Below are positions 17,669 through 26,101 of a stretch of 64,000 nt of DNA, piece after piece. Positions within the stretch are counted from its first letter, which is position 1; each line of letters starts with the position of its first letter. The position numbers and the translations under genes are program-made. A model generated the notes under the pieces. The model was not told the DNA's origin. It did not search any database and was given only the letters and a program-made list of their open reading frames with translations. The stretch lies in assembly GCF_020171725.1 (NCBI RefSeq), contig NZ_JAIVAJ010000005.1, positions 372,001-436,000 of the forward strand. Direction: 5' to 3'. The stretch is from Halobacillus litoralis (lineage in GTDB: Bacteria > Bacillota > Bacilli > Bacillales > Halobacillaceae).

Positions 17669-18436
17669 TTATTTGGGCTGCATTCTAATGGCGCCGTCCA
17701 GGCGGATCACCTCCCCATTCAGCATCGTATTCTCCACAATGCTTACGACGAGCTGGGCAAATTCTGAAGGTTTCCCAAGCCGCTTTGGAAACGGGGTCTG
17801 CTTGCCCACGGCTTCACGAGCGGATTCCGGGATCTTCTCAGACATCGGGGTCTCGAACAAACCAGGTGCAATCGACATGACCCGGATCCCATGACGGGCC
17901 AGCTCGCGGGCTAAGGGAAGCGTCATCGCTGCGACCGCTCCTTTAGATGCACTGTAAGCAGCCTGGCCGATTTGCCCATCAAACGCTGCAATCGATGAAG
18001 TATTGATGATCAGCCCACGCTCGCCTTGCTCGTCCACATCGTTTCGTTCCATCCGCTCAGCTGCCAGGCGAATCATATTGAACGTCCCCATCACATTCAC
18101 TTTCATCACGTTTTGAAAGCTTTCATACTGATGGATATTGTCTCGCCCGATCACTTTTTCCCCAATGGCGATACCGGCGCAGTTTACAAGAACGTGAATG
18201 GATCCGAATTGTTCCGACACTTGATCAAGCATTGAGGTTACTGAATGTTCAGACGTGACGTCCGTTTCGATAAAACAAGCCTTTGTGCCAATCTCATCGG
18301 CGAGCTTCTGTCCCTTCTCTCTGTTCCGATCTGCAATCACGACCGTCGCCCCAAGTTGAGCAAGCATGACCGCGGTCGCTTCACCGAGACCCGAGGCACC
18401 GCCGGTTACAACAGCCACTAAACCTTTCACTTTCAT
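17669..18436 (-). CDS. SDR-family 3-hydroxyacyl-CoA dehydrogenase (HSD10 type)
   Basis: The 255-residue protein is a short-chain dehydrogenase. The NAD-binding TGGASGLG is at residues 11-18, the NAG equivalent is NCAG, Ser is in INTSSIAAF and the catalytic YxxxK is YSASK. The C-terminal [11 protein letters not shown] is characteristic of the mitochondrial HSD10-like 3-hydroxyacyl-CoA dehydrogenase group, which oxidises 3-hydroxyacyl-CoA, including the 2-methyl intermediate of isoleucine breakdown. It follows the thiolase stop by 3 bases, with its GGAGG lying in the thiolase 3' end. It would supply the third step of beta-oxidation in this operon. Confidence 0.85.
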   Translation of the reverse strand: MKVKGLVAVVTGGASGLGEATAVMLAQLGATVVIADRNREKGQKLADEIGTKACFIETDVTSEHSVTSMLDQVSEQFGSIHVLVNCAGIAIGEKVIGRDNIHQYESFQNVMKVNVMGTFNMIRLAAERMERNDVDEQGERGLIINTSSIAAFDGQIGQAAYSASKGAVAAMTLPLARELARHGIRVMSIAPGLFETPMSEKIPESAREAVGKQTPFPKRLGKPSEFAQLVVSIVENTMLNGEVIRLDGAIRMQPK

Positions 18437-18439
18437 ACG

Positions 18440-19582
18440 CTAGACCTCCAATCGTTCTATGATGGTCGCATTCGCCATCCCTAAGCCCTCACATACGGCT
18501 TGAAGACCGTAACGACTCCCCGTTCTCTCCAGCTCATGAAGAAGCGTTGTCATCAACTTTGCCCCGGTGGCTCCTAGAGGGTGTCCAAGCGCGATCGCTC
18601 CACCGTTCACGTTGAGCCTGGCATGATCGACGCCTGTTTCTTTCATCCAAAATAACGGGACAGGGGCAAACGCTTCGTTGACCTCGAATAAGTCGATATC
18701 CTCAAGACTCAGTCCAGCTTTTTGTAAAGCTTTATACGTTGCTGGTACAGGCCCTGTAAGCATGAGTGTCGGATCCGAACCGACCACAGCTCTTGCAATA
18801 ATCCGGGCTCGAGGTTTCAACCCAAGCGCGTCAGCTTTCGAGCGCGACATTAATAGAAGGGCAGAAGCACCGTCACTCATTTGACTGGCATTACCTGCTG
18901 TAATCTTGCCGTTTTCTTTGAAGGGCGGTTTTAACTGGGCCAATCCCTCCATTGAGGTTCCAGGACGGGGCCCTTCATCCACTTCCATAAATTTGCCCGG
19001 CTCCACTTCAACAGGCATGATTTCCTTCTCGAATCGCCCTTCTTCCATGGCTCTCAGCGCGCGATTGTGACTCTCTACAGCATATCGATCCAAATCTTCC
19101 TTTGCTAAGCTCCACTTGTCCGCAATTCTCTCAGCTGATAATCCTTGATGAATCATTTCATGTTGGCCCGTCAATTTTTCACTATCCACAGCATCCTGTC
19201 GATTTGAAAACATCGGGACTCTCGTCATGCTTTCCACACCCCCAGCCATGACGATATCCATGTCTCCACAGGCAATCGCCTGCGCGGCAAAATGGACGGC
19301 TTGCTGACTCGATCCGCACTGGCGGTCAATGGTCACACCCGGCACCTCAATCGGCAGTCCGGCTATTAAGGCGGCCGTGCGTGCCACGTCGCCTGATTGT
19401 TCGCCGGACTGCGTGACACACCCAGCAATGACATCGTCTACTGTGGAAGGTTCCACACCACTACGGTTCAATAACTCCCTTAATACGTGCGCAAACAATT
19501 CATCAGGGCGAATCCCCCCGAGCCTTCCTTTTCTTTTCCCGACAGGCGTCCGTACAGCTTCAATAATGACAACCTCTTCCAT
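18440..19582 (-). CDS. Thiolase (acetyl-CoA C-acyltransferase)
   Basis: The 380-residue enzyme has the type II thiolase layout. The acylated cysteine is in DRQCGSSQQA (about residue 88), the general-base histidine is in GHPLGATGAK and the second cysteine is in CEGLGMANA. It cleaves 3-ketoacyl-CoA or, in reverse, condenses acyl-CoA. The start is ATG 19582 with GGAGG upstream; an open stretch of 65 codons before it has no site. It follows acyl-CoA dehydrogenase by 11 bases and is followed by the SDR gene. Confidence 0.92.
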   Translation of the reverse strand: MEEVVIIEAVRTPVGKRKGRLGGIRPDELFAHVLRELLNRSGVEPSTVDDVIAGCVTQSGEQSGDVARTAALIAGLPIEVPGVTIDRQCGSSQQAVHFAAQAIACGDMDIVMAGGVESMTRVPMFSNRQDAVDSEKLTGQHEMIHQGLSAERIADKWSLAKEDLDRYAVESHNRALRAMEEGRFEKEIMPVEVEPGKFMEVDEGPRPGTSMEGLAQLKPPFKENGKITAGNASQMSDGASALLLMSRSKADALGLKPRARIIARAVVGSDPTLMLTGPVPATYKALQKAGLSLEDIDLFEVNEAFAPVPLFWMKETGVDHARLNVNGGAIALGHPLGATGAKLMTTLLHELERTGSRYGLQAVCEGLGMANATIIERLEV

Positions 19583-19593
19583 CGTCCTACCTC

Positions 19594-20742
19594 CTACGTG
19601 AGTCCAAGTTTTTTGGCAATAATCGATTTCATGATTTCGTTTGATCCTGCGTAAATGGCGGTAACCGGGGCATCTCTGAACCGCCTCGCCATTTCGTACT
19701 CTTCCATATATCCATATCCACCGTGCAGCTGCATGCACTCCATGGCGACCTTCTTCACGAGATCGGTCGTCCACCATTTCGACATCGACACCTCTTTCAC
19801 GACGTCCTCTCCGTCCATGTGCGCTTGGATCGTCCGGTCAAGAAAAGCGCGCCCCACTTCGATTTCAGTCGCGAGTTCCGCGAGTTTGAACTGTGTATTT
19901 TGAAAAGAAGCGATCGACTGACCGAATGCCTGCCGTTCCTTTACGTAAGCAATCGTCAGCTCCAACATACGCTCACATGACGCAATGGCACCGATTCCGA
20001 CGATGAGCCGTTCCTGTTGAAGCTGATTCATCAGATAATAAAAGCCCTGCCCTTCTTCTCCAATCAGGTGACCCACCGGCACTTTTGCGTCTTCGAAAAT
20101 CAGCTCTGCCGTATCCTGGCTGTGTAGCCCGACCTTCTCTAACTTCCTGCCTCTTGAAAAACCCGGCGTGTCCTTTTCTACCAGCAGCAAGCTGATCCCT
20201 TTATGCGCGGGCTGTGCTTTCGGATTCGTCTTACACACGACAACTACAGCATCTGCATGTACCCCATTTGTAATAAAGGTCTTCTCACCGTTCAAAATAT
20301 AGGAGTCCCCTTCTTTACGAGCCGACGTCCGAATGGCTGAAAGGTCAGAACCCGCTCCAGGCTCGGTCATGGCGACAGCGGTGATCCACTCTCCAGTCGT
20401 ACATTTCGGAAGCCACTTTTTCCGTTGCTCTTCCGTGCCATACTCCGCCAGGTACGGAACGACAATATCATTGTGAAGACCAATTCCGATTGTGCCGGTT
20501 CCCACCTTTTCCAGCTCTTCATTCAGCACGACCGAATATCCGAAATCGGCTCCAACCCCTCCGTATTCCTCCTCCAACCAAGGACACAAATAACCCTGGT
20601 CTCCGAGCTTCTTCCAAAAAGATCTTGGAATTTCCCCCTTCTCCTCCCACTCTTTAAAATGTGGGTAAGCTTCCTTCTCGAGAAACTTCTTCAACGACTT
20701 CCGCAGTATTTCATGCTCTTCGGTTATGTAGGATGCTCTCAT
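19594..20742 (-). CDS. Acyl-CoA dehydrogenase
   Basis: The 382-residue FAD enzyme carries out the first step of beta-oxidation. The AMTEPGAGSDL and FITNG motifs bind FAD and substrate, RQAFGQSI and QLHGGYGYMEEYEMAR are the second family signature, and the catalytic base is the Glu of YAGSNEIMK, the position used by short- and medium-chain enzymes. The ATG at 20742 follows AGGAGG by 5 bases; the GTG at 20745 is too near. It is first in the four-gene operon and has an exact cre box about 80 bases upstream, so glucose repression through CcpA is likely. Confidence 0.92.
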   Translation of the reverse strand: MRASYITEEHEILRKSLKKFLEKEAYPHFKEWEEKGEIPRSFWKKLGDQGYLCPWLEEEYGGVGADFGYSVVLNEELEKVGTGTIGIGLHNDIVVPYLAEYGTEEQRKKWLPKCTTGEWITAVAMTEPGAGSDLSAIRTSARKEGDSYILNGEKTFITNGVHADAVVVVCKTNPKAQPAHKGISLLLVEKDTPGFSRGRKLEKVGLHSQDTAELIFEDAKVPVGHLIGEEGQGFYYLMNQLQQERLIVGIGAIASCERMLELTIAYVKERQAFGQSIASFQNTQFKLAELATEIEVGRAFLDRTIQAHMDGEDVVKEVSMSKWWTTDLVKKVAMECMQLHGGYGYMEEYEMARRFRDAPVTAIYAGSNEIMKSIIAKKLGLT

Positions 20743-20821
20743 CACAACCTCCTAATATTTGATATTTTTGAAACGATAATAATAGTATTCTCGGTTCATC
20801 AACTGAATCCTGCCAAAATTG

Positions 20822-20835
20822 AGCAAACGCTTACA
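20822..20835 (-). promoter_or_regulatory. CcpA cre site upstream of the acyl-CoA degradation operon
   Basis: Read on the minus strand, TGTAAGCGTTTGCT matches the cre consensus TGWAARCGYTWNCW at every position. It is about 80 bases upstream of the acyl-CoA dehydrogenase start. A TTGATG / TATTAT pair with short spacing lies between the box and the gene as a possible promoter. Confidence 0.7.
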
Positions 20836-20861
20836 TTTTACCAGTTCTCAAAAAGCGCACA

Positions 20862-20890
20862 AAAAAAGAGCCAGGTCCTCCTGGCTCTTT
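20862..20890 (-). terminator. Terminator of the HAD phosphatase gene
   Basis: The stem GAGCCAGG / CCTGGCTC with a TCCT loop is followed on the minus strand by a run of seven T. It lies between the HAD gene and the divergent-side promoter of the acyl-CoA operon. Confidence 0.85.
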
Positions 20891-20913
20891 ATCACTAATT
20901 AAAAAACTCCGTA

Positions 20914-21657
20914 TTAAGATTCCAGTACTTTGTGGATGACTTGAGCGACACCGTCTTCTTTGTTTGTGCCCGTCACATAATCCGCTTCCTCTTTGATCAG
21001 GTCCTGTGCATTGCCCATGGCTACACCGAATCCCGCTTCACGGATCATTGCTAAATCATTCACGCTGTCCCCGACAGCCATAATGTCATCCATCGATAGG
21101 TCCAACCACCTGCATACTTTTTTCAAGGCAGCTGCTTTATTGACACCGACAGGGTTCACCTCAATGTTCGTAGGGCTGGAGTTCGTCACTTCAAGGTGCT
21201 CGTTCTCATTCAGCTCCTGAAGGATGACGTCTCTTACATCCTGGTCTTCAATATCGAAACCGAACTTCAGCCAATCGTAGTCTTCTACTTCATCCTCGAA
21301 TGGATCGACCTCATTGAATAACCCTTGAACCGTTGAAGACCAGAAGTAAAGTCCGTGTTCTTTCTTCAACTCCCATAGTCGTTTGACGTGTTCGTGGGCC
21401 AATTGGTTCTGTTCGACAAGGTTAAACTCGTGGTCGTAAATTTCTCCACCGTTAATGGTTACGATATAAGAAGAGCGACCGAGCGATTCTGCAATATCAC
21501 GGCAGCGTGATAAAGAACGACCCGTGCTCAACACAACATGAATGCCTGCTTCTTTCGCCTTTTTCACAGCCTCTTCATTGGCTTTTGATACTTCTCCCTC
21601 ATGGCTGACGAGTGTTCCGTCCAAATCGAGGGCTATCAATTTAATCTCTTTTTCCAT
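20914..21657 (-). CDS. HAD-superfamily hydrolase, Cof type
   Basis: The 247-residue protein has the four HAD motifs: DLDGTL (motif I with the nucleophile Asp), STGR (motif II), the lysine in VNKAAAL (motif III) and GDSVNDLAMI (motif IV). A C2B-type cap lies between motifs II and III, as in the Cof/YwpJ subfamily of sugar-phosphate and FMN phosphatases. Substrate is unknown. Either the ATG at 21657 or a GTG at 21666 could be the start; both have GA-rich sequence upstream, and I chose the ATG. It is monocistronic. Confidence 0.9.
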   Translation of the reverse strand: MEKEIKLIALDLDGTLVSHEGEVSKANEEAVKKAKEAGIHVVLSTGRSLSRCRDIAESLGRSSYIVTINGGEIYDHEFNLVEQNQLAHEHVKRLWELKKEHGLYFWSSTVQGLFNEVDPFEDEVEDYDWLKFGFDIEDQDVRDVILQELNENEHLEVTNSSPTNIEVNPVGVNKAAALKKVCRWLDLSMDDIMAVGDSVNDLAMIREAGFGVAMGNAQDLIKEEADYVTGTNKEDGVAQVIHKVLES

Positions 21658-21761
21658 TCTCCTCACGTCCTCTCATCTACTTTCTCTATTTTAATACATA
21701 TCGTTCAAAGTTAAAATGATTTGGCACCTGAGGCAAATGGAATTTCAGTGGAAAAGGATGA

Positions 21762-21791
21762 TTGATTGGATACCATTAAGGGTATGGTAAA
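21762..21791 (+). promoter_or_regulatory. Promoter with CstR-like operator for the DUF302 gene
   Basis: TTGATT at 21762-21767 and TGGTAAAAT starting at 21785 form a sigma-A-like promoter with a 17-base spacer. The spacer holds ATACC-ATTAA-GGGTAT (21770-21785), the same operator pattern found before cstR. The arrangement implies repression that is lifted by reactive sulfur species. Confidence 0.65.
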
Positions 21792-21819
21792 ATCGAAACC
21801 ATTCTGAAGGAGGATCTAC

Positions 21820-22203
21820 ATGTTCCATTATACGGTTGAAACAGACAAAAACTTGGACGAGGCAGTACAGAGCCTGGAATCAAGCTTGCAGGAAGAGAAA
21901 TTCGGCATGCTTTGGAACTTTGACTTGAGAGGAAAGCTTAATGAAAAAGGATTGGAATTTGAAAAAGATTTTAGAATCCTTGAAGTATGTAATCCGAAAG
22001 AAGCCCAGCGCGTTCTTACAGAAAATACTCTGGCTGGATACTTCCTCCCCTGCAAAATCGTCGTTTATGAAGAAGGAACGAAAACAAAGATCGGCATGCC
22101 TAAGCCGACTGCGCTCATCTCTATGGTTGAAGACGATACGATGACAGCCATCGCACAAGATATCGAAAAACGCCTCATTTCCTGTATGGAAAACAGCCGA
22201 TAA
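21820..22203 (+). CDS. DUF302-domain protein under a CstR-like operator
   Basis: The 127-residue protein matches the DUF302 family along its length: an N-terminal strand-helix unit with LDEAVQSLESSLQEEKFG, then FRILEVCNPKEAQRVL and LPCKIVVYEEGTKTKIGMPKP. Cys56 (EVCNP) and Cys77 (LPCK) are the conserved-type cysteines. The fold is known structurally in the family but the function is not; it is often found near sulfur-metabolism genes. Here an operator of the CstR type sits in its promoter, which ties it to persulfide stress. AAGGAGG lies 7 bases before the ATG. It is a single-gene unit. Confidence 0.85.
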   Translation: MFHYTVETDKNLDEAVQSLESSLQEEKFGMLWNFDLRGKLNEKGLEFEKDFRILEVCNPKEAQRVLTENTLAGYFLPCKIVVYEEGTKTKIGMPKPTALISMVEDDTMTAIAQDIEKRLISCMENSR

Positions 22204-22226
22204 AGTCAGGCACCTGCCTGGCTTTT
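22203..22226 (+). terminator. Terminator of the DUF302 gene
   Basis: The stem AAGTCAGGCA / TGCCTGGCTT (one U-G pair) overlaps the stop codon and ends in TTTT. It also separates the convergent DUF421 gene. Confidence 0.65.
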
Positions 22227-22227
22227 C

Positions 22228-22950
22228 CTAATGTTGAATAGGCGGGAAGCTGTCTATGATCCTTCCTTTGATTGTAACGGAGATCTGCCCTTGATCGGTA
22301 ATGGCTGCATAGAAGACCTGCTGAGTATCATGCACACCTAAATGGTGCAGAGACTGCCTCAGCCACTCTTCGGTATGATTCAGCTCTACTAAAGCCTTTG
22401 ACTCGATCACGCCATCAAGGATCACAGGGACTTCATAACCCCCACCCCTATATTGGACGCCTTCATCCATGCGCGTCACAGGCTCTTGGCCCGCGTTTTT
22501 CTTTACGGATAACATCCCATTTGCTTCAACAATGGCAAGTTCGACATCCGATACTAGAAATGCCCCCTTCTCCCTCATCATTCCTAATATATTATCGATC
22601 GAATAGTTGATATTCGAAATGTTCTTCTCGATAAGCTCTCCTTGATAGATCACGACTGTCGGTTCAAACGTCAACAGTTTACCTGCCTTCCTGTTTTTCA
22701 ACTTGATCCAGATGATGATCTTCTGCAGGAAAACAATCATCAACATGGCGACGACTGTATGAACATGATCGATATCTGGGTCGGCGATATCCGCTCCGAC
22801 AACTGAGCCCAGCACAAGTAAAACAAGCAAGTCGAATACAGGCAGCTCCCCGATTGAACGTTTTCCCATATATAATGTCAGCACTAATAACAGTGGTAGA
22901 ATGGTGACAATGCGTCCAAGAACCTTCAACATATCCTCGGCTATTTCCAT
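22228..22950 (-). CDS. DUF421 membrane protein (YetF/YdfR-like)
   Basis: The 240-residue protein has three N-terminal membrane helices (about residues 9-27, 37-54 and 60-80) and a cytoplasmic domain of about 150 residues. The segments GKRSIGELPVFDLLVLLVLGSVVGA and KPTVVIYQGEL-like FEPTVVIYQGEL are the family signature, followed by the DUF3290-type tail. In B. subtilis some members (YetF, YdfR/YdfS) have been linked to spore germination and envelope roles; function here is open. Start is ATG 22950 with AAAGGAGG; eight codons upstream are open but lack a site. It is divergent from cstR and shares a 190-base promoter region with it. Confidence 0.85.
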   Translation of the reverse strand: MEIAEDMLKVLGRIVTILPLLLVLTLYMGKRSIGELPVFDLLVLLVLGSVVGADIADPDIDHVHTVVAMLMIVFLQKIIIWIKLKNRKAGKLLTFEPTVVIYQGELIEKNISNINYSIDNILGMMREKGAFLVSDVELAIVEANGMLSVKKNAGQEPVTRMDEGVQYRGGGYEVPVILDGVIESKALVELNHTEEWLRQSLHHLGVHDTQQVFYAAITDQGQISVTIKGRIIDSFPPIQH

Positions 22951-23050
22951 GTTCGTGCCTCCTTTTATCTCCATCCTTTCCTTAAACGCGTGTACGTATA
23001 ACTCTCACAGCAGCCTTTAGCACGGGATGATAATCAATCAATCTTAGGTG

Positions 23051-23079
23051 TTGACATTATACCTACAGGGGTATATGAT
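23051..23079 (+). promoter_or_regulatory. cstR promoter with CstR operator in the spacer
   Basis: TTGACA (23051-23056) and TATGAT (23074-23079) form a near-consensus sigma-A promoter with a 17-base spacer. The spacer carries the palindrome ATACC-TACAG-GGGTAT (23059-23074), so a bound repressor would cover the promoter. This is the expected autoregulation by CstR, whose known operators are GC-rich palindromes with ATACC/GGTAT ends. Confidence 0.85.
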
Positions 23080-23139
23080 AATACATGTGCTGATCACAGC
23101 AACCAAAAAAACACCACTTCACCAAAGGGAGGTCTAACG

Positions 23140-23397
23140 ATGGAATACAATGATGCAATGAAAAATCGTGTGAAGCGACTCGAGGGACAGCTTCGTGGGG
23201 TTCTGAAGATGATGGAAGAAGGAAAAGACTGCAAAGACGTCATTACGCAGCTTTCCGCATCCAGAAGCGCGATTGATCGAACAATGGGTCTTATCGTAAG
23301 CTCCAACCTTGTGGAGTGCATACGAGAAGCAGATGAAGAGGAAAGCACAGAAGAATCCATTAATGAAGCTGTGCAACTATTAGTGAAAAGCAGATAA
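23140..23397 (+). CDS. cstR: Persulfide-sensing repressor CstR (YrkD-like, CsoR family)
   Basis: The 85-residue protein has the all-helical CsoR/RcnR fold with the KNRVKRLEGQLRGV motif. The thiols are Cys31 and Cys60, the same numbers as in S. aureus CstR. The CsoR copper-ligand histidine position is Asn56 (SSNLVEC), which excludes a copper-sensing CsoR and points to CstR, whose paired cysteines form di- or trisulfides with hydrogen persulfide and then release DNA. GGGAGG precedes the ATG. It heads the sulfur operon and is autoregulated through the operator in its promoter. Confidence 0.93.
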   Translation: MEYNDAMKNRVKRLEGQLRGVLKMMEEGKDCKDVITQLSASRSAIDRTMGLIVSSNLVECIREADEEESTEESINEAVQLLVKSR

Positions 23398-23458
23398 AAA
23401 ATTTTATGTTTATAAATACCCTAACACGTATATGTATATTCAATGAGGAGGAACAAAC

Positions 23459-23938
23459 ATGTCGGAAACAAAGAAAACCAATATCATTCTGTTCAGTGGA
23501 GATTACGATAAAGCGATGGCTGCTTATATCATCGCAAACGGAGCAGCTGCTTACGATCACGAGGTGACCATCTTCCACACATTCTGGGGGTTGAACGCCC
23601 TCCGTAAAGATGAACCAATCAAAGCAGACAAGAACTTCCTTGAAAAGATGTTCGGCAAGATGATGCCGCGAGGTGCTGATAAGATGGGCATTTCTAAAAT
23701 GAACTATGCAGGCTTCGGTCCAAAAATGATTAAAAATGTAATGAAAAAGCACAACGCTATGCCACTTCCTGATCTCATTGATATGGCACAGGAACAAGAC
23801 GTGAATCTGGTGGCCTGCACGATGACGATGGACTTACTCGGCTTGCAAAAAGCGGAACTGCTCGATGAAATCGAGTATGCTGGTGTCGCTGCCTACCTCG
23901 GTGATGCCGAAGACGGTAATGTAAACCTATTTATCTAA
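23459..23938 (+). CDS. yrkE: DsrE/DsrF-family sulfur-relay protein (YrkE-like)
   Basis: The 159-residue protein is a DsrE-fold protein: NIILFSGDYDKAMAAYIIANGAAA is the N-terminal nucleotide-like strand-helix unit, and ALRKDEPIK is the loop before the active region. The candidate sulfur-carrying cysteine is in LVACTMTMDLLG near residue 121. Proteins of this kind pass sulfane sulfur between rhodanese and TusA proteins, all of which are encoded in the same operon. GAGGAGG precedes the ATG. A degenerate operator-like string, ATACC-CTAAC-ACGTAT, lies at 23416-23431. Confidence 0.88.
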   Translation: MSETKKTNIILFSGDYDKAMAAYIIANGAAAYDHEVTIFHTFWGLNALRKDEPIKADKNFLEKMFGKMMPRGADKMGISKMNYAGFGPKMIKNVMKKHNAMPLPDLIDMAQEQDVNLVACTMTMDLLGLQKAELLDEIEYAGVAAYLGDAEDGNVNLFI

Positions 23939-23953
23939 GGAGGAACTTTAACA

Positions 23954-24250
23954 ATGAAAACAATCCAACCGAAAGAAGTCGAACAAAAGCTGAATCAAGG
24001 CGAGAACTTGAACATCATCGACGTACGTGAAGATGATGAAGTAGCAGAAGGAATGATTCCTGGCGCCAAGCACATTAAGCTCGGTACCATCGATGAACGC
24101 GCAGGTGAACTTGATTCATCCAAGTCATATATTATGGTTTGTCGTTCAGGCGGCAGAAGTGGAAAAGCCACTCAAATCCTGGAACAAAAAGGCCTTGATG
24201 TGACAAACATGGAAGGCGGAATGATGAGCTGGGAAGGTCCAACGAAGTAA
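23954..24250 (+). CDS. Single-domain rhodanese
   Basis: The 98-residue sulfurtransferase has the rhodanese core IIDVRE (residues 21-26), the IPGAKHI segment and the active-site loop CRSGGRSG with Cys63. It would carry a persulfide on Cys63 and exchange it with the neighbouring TusA- and DsrE-type proteins in the cytosol. It starts 15 bases after yrkE with AAGGAGG. The active-site loop differs from that of the two rhodanese domains in the next two genes (CRTGNRS and CAKGGSS), so the three are not recent copies. Confidence 0.92.
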   Translation: MKTIQPKEVEQKLNQGENLNIIDVREDDEVAEGMIPGAKHIKLGTIDERAGELDSSKSYIMVCRSGGRSGKATQILEQKGLDVTNMEGGMMSWEGPTK

Positions 24251-24266
24251 TCGTATCACCAAATGA

Positions 24267-24283
24267 ATACCCATAGGGGTTAT
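24267..24283 (+). promoter_or_regulatory. CstR-like operator before the TusA-rhodanese gene
   Basis: ATACC-CATAG-GGGTTAT matches the operator pattern apart from one extra T in the right half-site. It sits 14 bases upstream of the ATG at 24297, between two genes of the same operon. No good minus-35 is seen, so it may mark a secondary promoter or be a fixed binding site inside the operon. Confidence 0.5.
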
Positions 24284-24296
24284 AGGAGGATGACAA

Positions 24297-24863
24297 ATGG
24301 ACATTAAAACGGATTTTTCTCTAGATGCTAAGGGACTTGCATGCCCGATGCCGATCGTAAGAACGAAGAAAACGATGAAGGACATTGAAGCGGGTCAAGT
24401 ACTTGAAGTGCTTGCAACAGATCAAGGCTCAAAAGCCGACCTCGCCGCCTGGGCGAAGAGTGCGGGGCACCAGTTCCTCGGTACTATCGAAGAAGGTGAC
24501 GTACTGAAGCATTATGTTCGTAAATCAAGTGATGAAGACTCGCAGGAAAAGAAACACCCAAATGTCGTAAGCAATGATGACCTGAAAGAAGCTCTTAACC
24601 ACGAAGACACACTAGTCTTAGACGTACGTGAATCTGCTGAGTACGCCTTTGAACACATTCCTGGTGCCACATCGATTCCACTTGGTGAACTCGATGAACG
24701 CGCAGGGGAAGTAGACGAAAACAAACAAGTCTATGTTGTCTGCCGGACAGGGAACCGCAGTGACATGGCTGCACAGAAATTAACGGAAAAAGGGTTCAAA
24801 ACGGTCTATAACGTCGTTCCTGGAATGAGCGAATGGTCGTTTGATACCACTTCCAATCAGTAA
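24297..24863 (+). CDS. yrkF: TusA-rhodanese fusion sulfurtransferase (YrkF-like)
   Basis: The 188-residue protein has an N-terminal TusA domain with Cys16 in GLACPMPIV and a C-terminal rhodanese domain (about 88-185) with the active Cys149 in CRTGNRSD. A charged linker (SSDEDSQEKKH) joins them. B. subtilis YrkF has the same order and nearly the same length. S. aureus CstA is related but has an additional rhodanese domain. The pair of cysteines should relay sulfane sulfur within one chain. AGGAGGAT precedes the ATG. Confidence 0.92.
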   Translation: MDIKTDFSLDAKGLACPMPIVRTKKTMKDIEAGQVLEVLATDQGSKADLAAWAKSAGHQFLGTIEEGDVLKHYVRKSSDEDSQEKKHPNVVSNDDLKEALNHEDTLVLDVRESAEYAFEHIPGATSIPLGELDERAGEVDENKQVYVVCRTGNRSDMAAQKLTEKGFKTVYNVVPGMSEWSFDTTSNQ

Positions 24864-24881
24864 ATTTTTTTCGACAAAAAT

Positions 24882-24897
24882 ATACCTAAGGGGGTAA
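24882..24897 (+). promoter_or_regulatory. CstR-like operator before the persulfide dioxygenase gene
   Basis: ATACC-TAAGG-GGGTAA matches the operator except for the last base. TCGACA at 24871-24876 could be a minus-35, but no clear minus-10 follows. It lies directly upstream of the TTG start at 24904. Confidence 0.5.
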
Positions 24898-24903
24898 AAG
24901 GAA

Positions 24904-26034
24904 TTGACTATTAAAGAAATGACTGTTAAAGAAGTAGCGAAGAAAGTACTGAATAAAGAAAACTTGTTCATTCTTGATGTGCGCACGGAAGACGCATTCC
25001 AAGACTGGAAGATTGAAAGCGACAGCTTCGACTATATGAACGTACCCTATTTCGATCTACTGGATGGTGTAGAAGAAATCATCGATGATTTACCAAAGGA
25101 TAAGGATGTACTGGTCGTTTGTGCTAAAGGCGGTTCTTCCCAGATGGTAGGAGAAATGCTTGAAGAAGAAGGACTTCCCAACATCTATTCACTCGAAGGC
25201 GGTATGAAAGCTTGGAGCGAACACCTGGAGCCGGTCAAAGTGAGCGACTTGAAAGACGGGGGAGAGCTTTACCAGTTTGTTCGTATCGGGAAAGGATGCC
25301 TTTCCTACATGGTCGTGTCAAACGGCGAAGCAGCTGTCATTGATGCAACACGCATGACCGATATCTATATCGACTTCGCCAAACAGCTGGGTGTCGAGAT
25401 CAAGCACATCTTTGACACACACTTACACGCTGACCACATTTCCGGAGGTCGTGCACTAGCCGAGCAAACAGGAGGCACGTATTGGCTTCCACCGAAAGAC
25501 GCAGCAGACGTCACGTTCGATTATGCAAAACTGGAAGACGGAGAGCATGTCACGATTGGAAGCACCCAAATCGATATCAATGCACTCTATTCTCCCGGTC
25601 ACACAATCGGATCGACATCCTTTGTTGTGGATGACCAGTATTTAATGACGGGTGACATCCTGTTCATCGATTCAATCGGCCGCCCTGACCTCGCCGGCAA
25701 AGCAGAAGACTGGGTCATGGACCTTCGTGAAACGCTTTATACACGCTATCAGGAGCTTTCTGATGACCTTATCGTGCTTCCTGCTCACTTCATGATCATG
25801 GATGAGTTGAACGAAGACGGTACTGTAGCAGAGAAGCTGGGGGTTCTTTTCGAGAAGAACCACGGGTTGAACATTGATGACCAAGACGAATTCAGAAAAA
25901 TGGTGACAGAGAACCTGCCACCACAACCAAACGCTTATCAAGAAATCCGCGAAACGAACATGGGTAAAATCAACCCAGAAGATGAAAAGCAGCGAGAAAT
26001 GGAAATCGGACCAAACCGCTGTGCTGTACGTTAA
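24904..26034 (+). CDS. yrkH: Rhodanese-persulfide dioxygenase-like fusion (YrkH-like)
   Basis: The 376-residue protein has an N-terminal rhodanese domain (about 5-108; Cys73 in CAKGGSSQ) and a metallo-beta-lactamase domain of the ETHE1/persulfide dioxygenase group. The metal motif is THLHADH (His173, His175, Asp177, His178), with His233 in SPGHTIGST, Asp251 in GDILFID and His295 in LPAHF. Such enzymes oxidise glutathione, CoA or bacillithiol persulfide to sulfite. In S. aureus CstB the dioxygenase domain comes first and the rhodanese last; here the order is reversed, as in YrkH. The TTG start is poorly placed against its site; an ATG five codons later is possible. Confidence 0.88.
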   Translation: MTIKEMTVKEVAKKVLNKENLFILDVRTEDAFQDWKIESDSFDYMNVPYFDLLDGVEEIIDDLPKDKDVLVVCAKGGSSQMVGEMLEEEGLPNIYSLEGGMKAWSEHLEPVKVSDLKDGGELYQFVRIGKGCLSYMVVSNGEAAVIDATRMTDIYIDFAKQLGVEIKHIFDTHLHADHISGGRALAEQTGGTYWLPPKDAADVTFDYAKLEDGEHVTIGSTQIDINALYSPGHTIGSTSFVVDDQYLMTGDILFIDSIGRPDLAGKAEDWVMDLRETLYTRYQELSDDLIVLPAHFMIMDELNEDGTVAEKLGVLFEKNHGLNIDDQDEFRKMVTENLPPQPNAYQEIRETNMGKINPEDEKQREMEIGPNRCAVR

Positions 26035-26101
26035 GTAGCAGCTTAAGAATCGCTCGTAAAAAAAGAAGAATACAACAACAACCATTATGGAGGTATTGAC
26101 A

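Noticed and set aside
23416..23431. Another operator-like string before yrkE
   Set aside because: ATACC-CTAAC-ACGTAT differs at two positions of the right half-site and has no promoter around it. It was kept only as a remark in the yrkE entry.
24904..26034. The MBL-domain protein as a glyoxalase II
   Set aside because: The rhodanese fusion, the operon context and the ETHE1-like motifs fit a persulfide dioxygenase; glyoxalase II does not carry a rhodanese domain.
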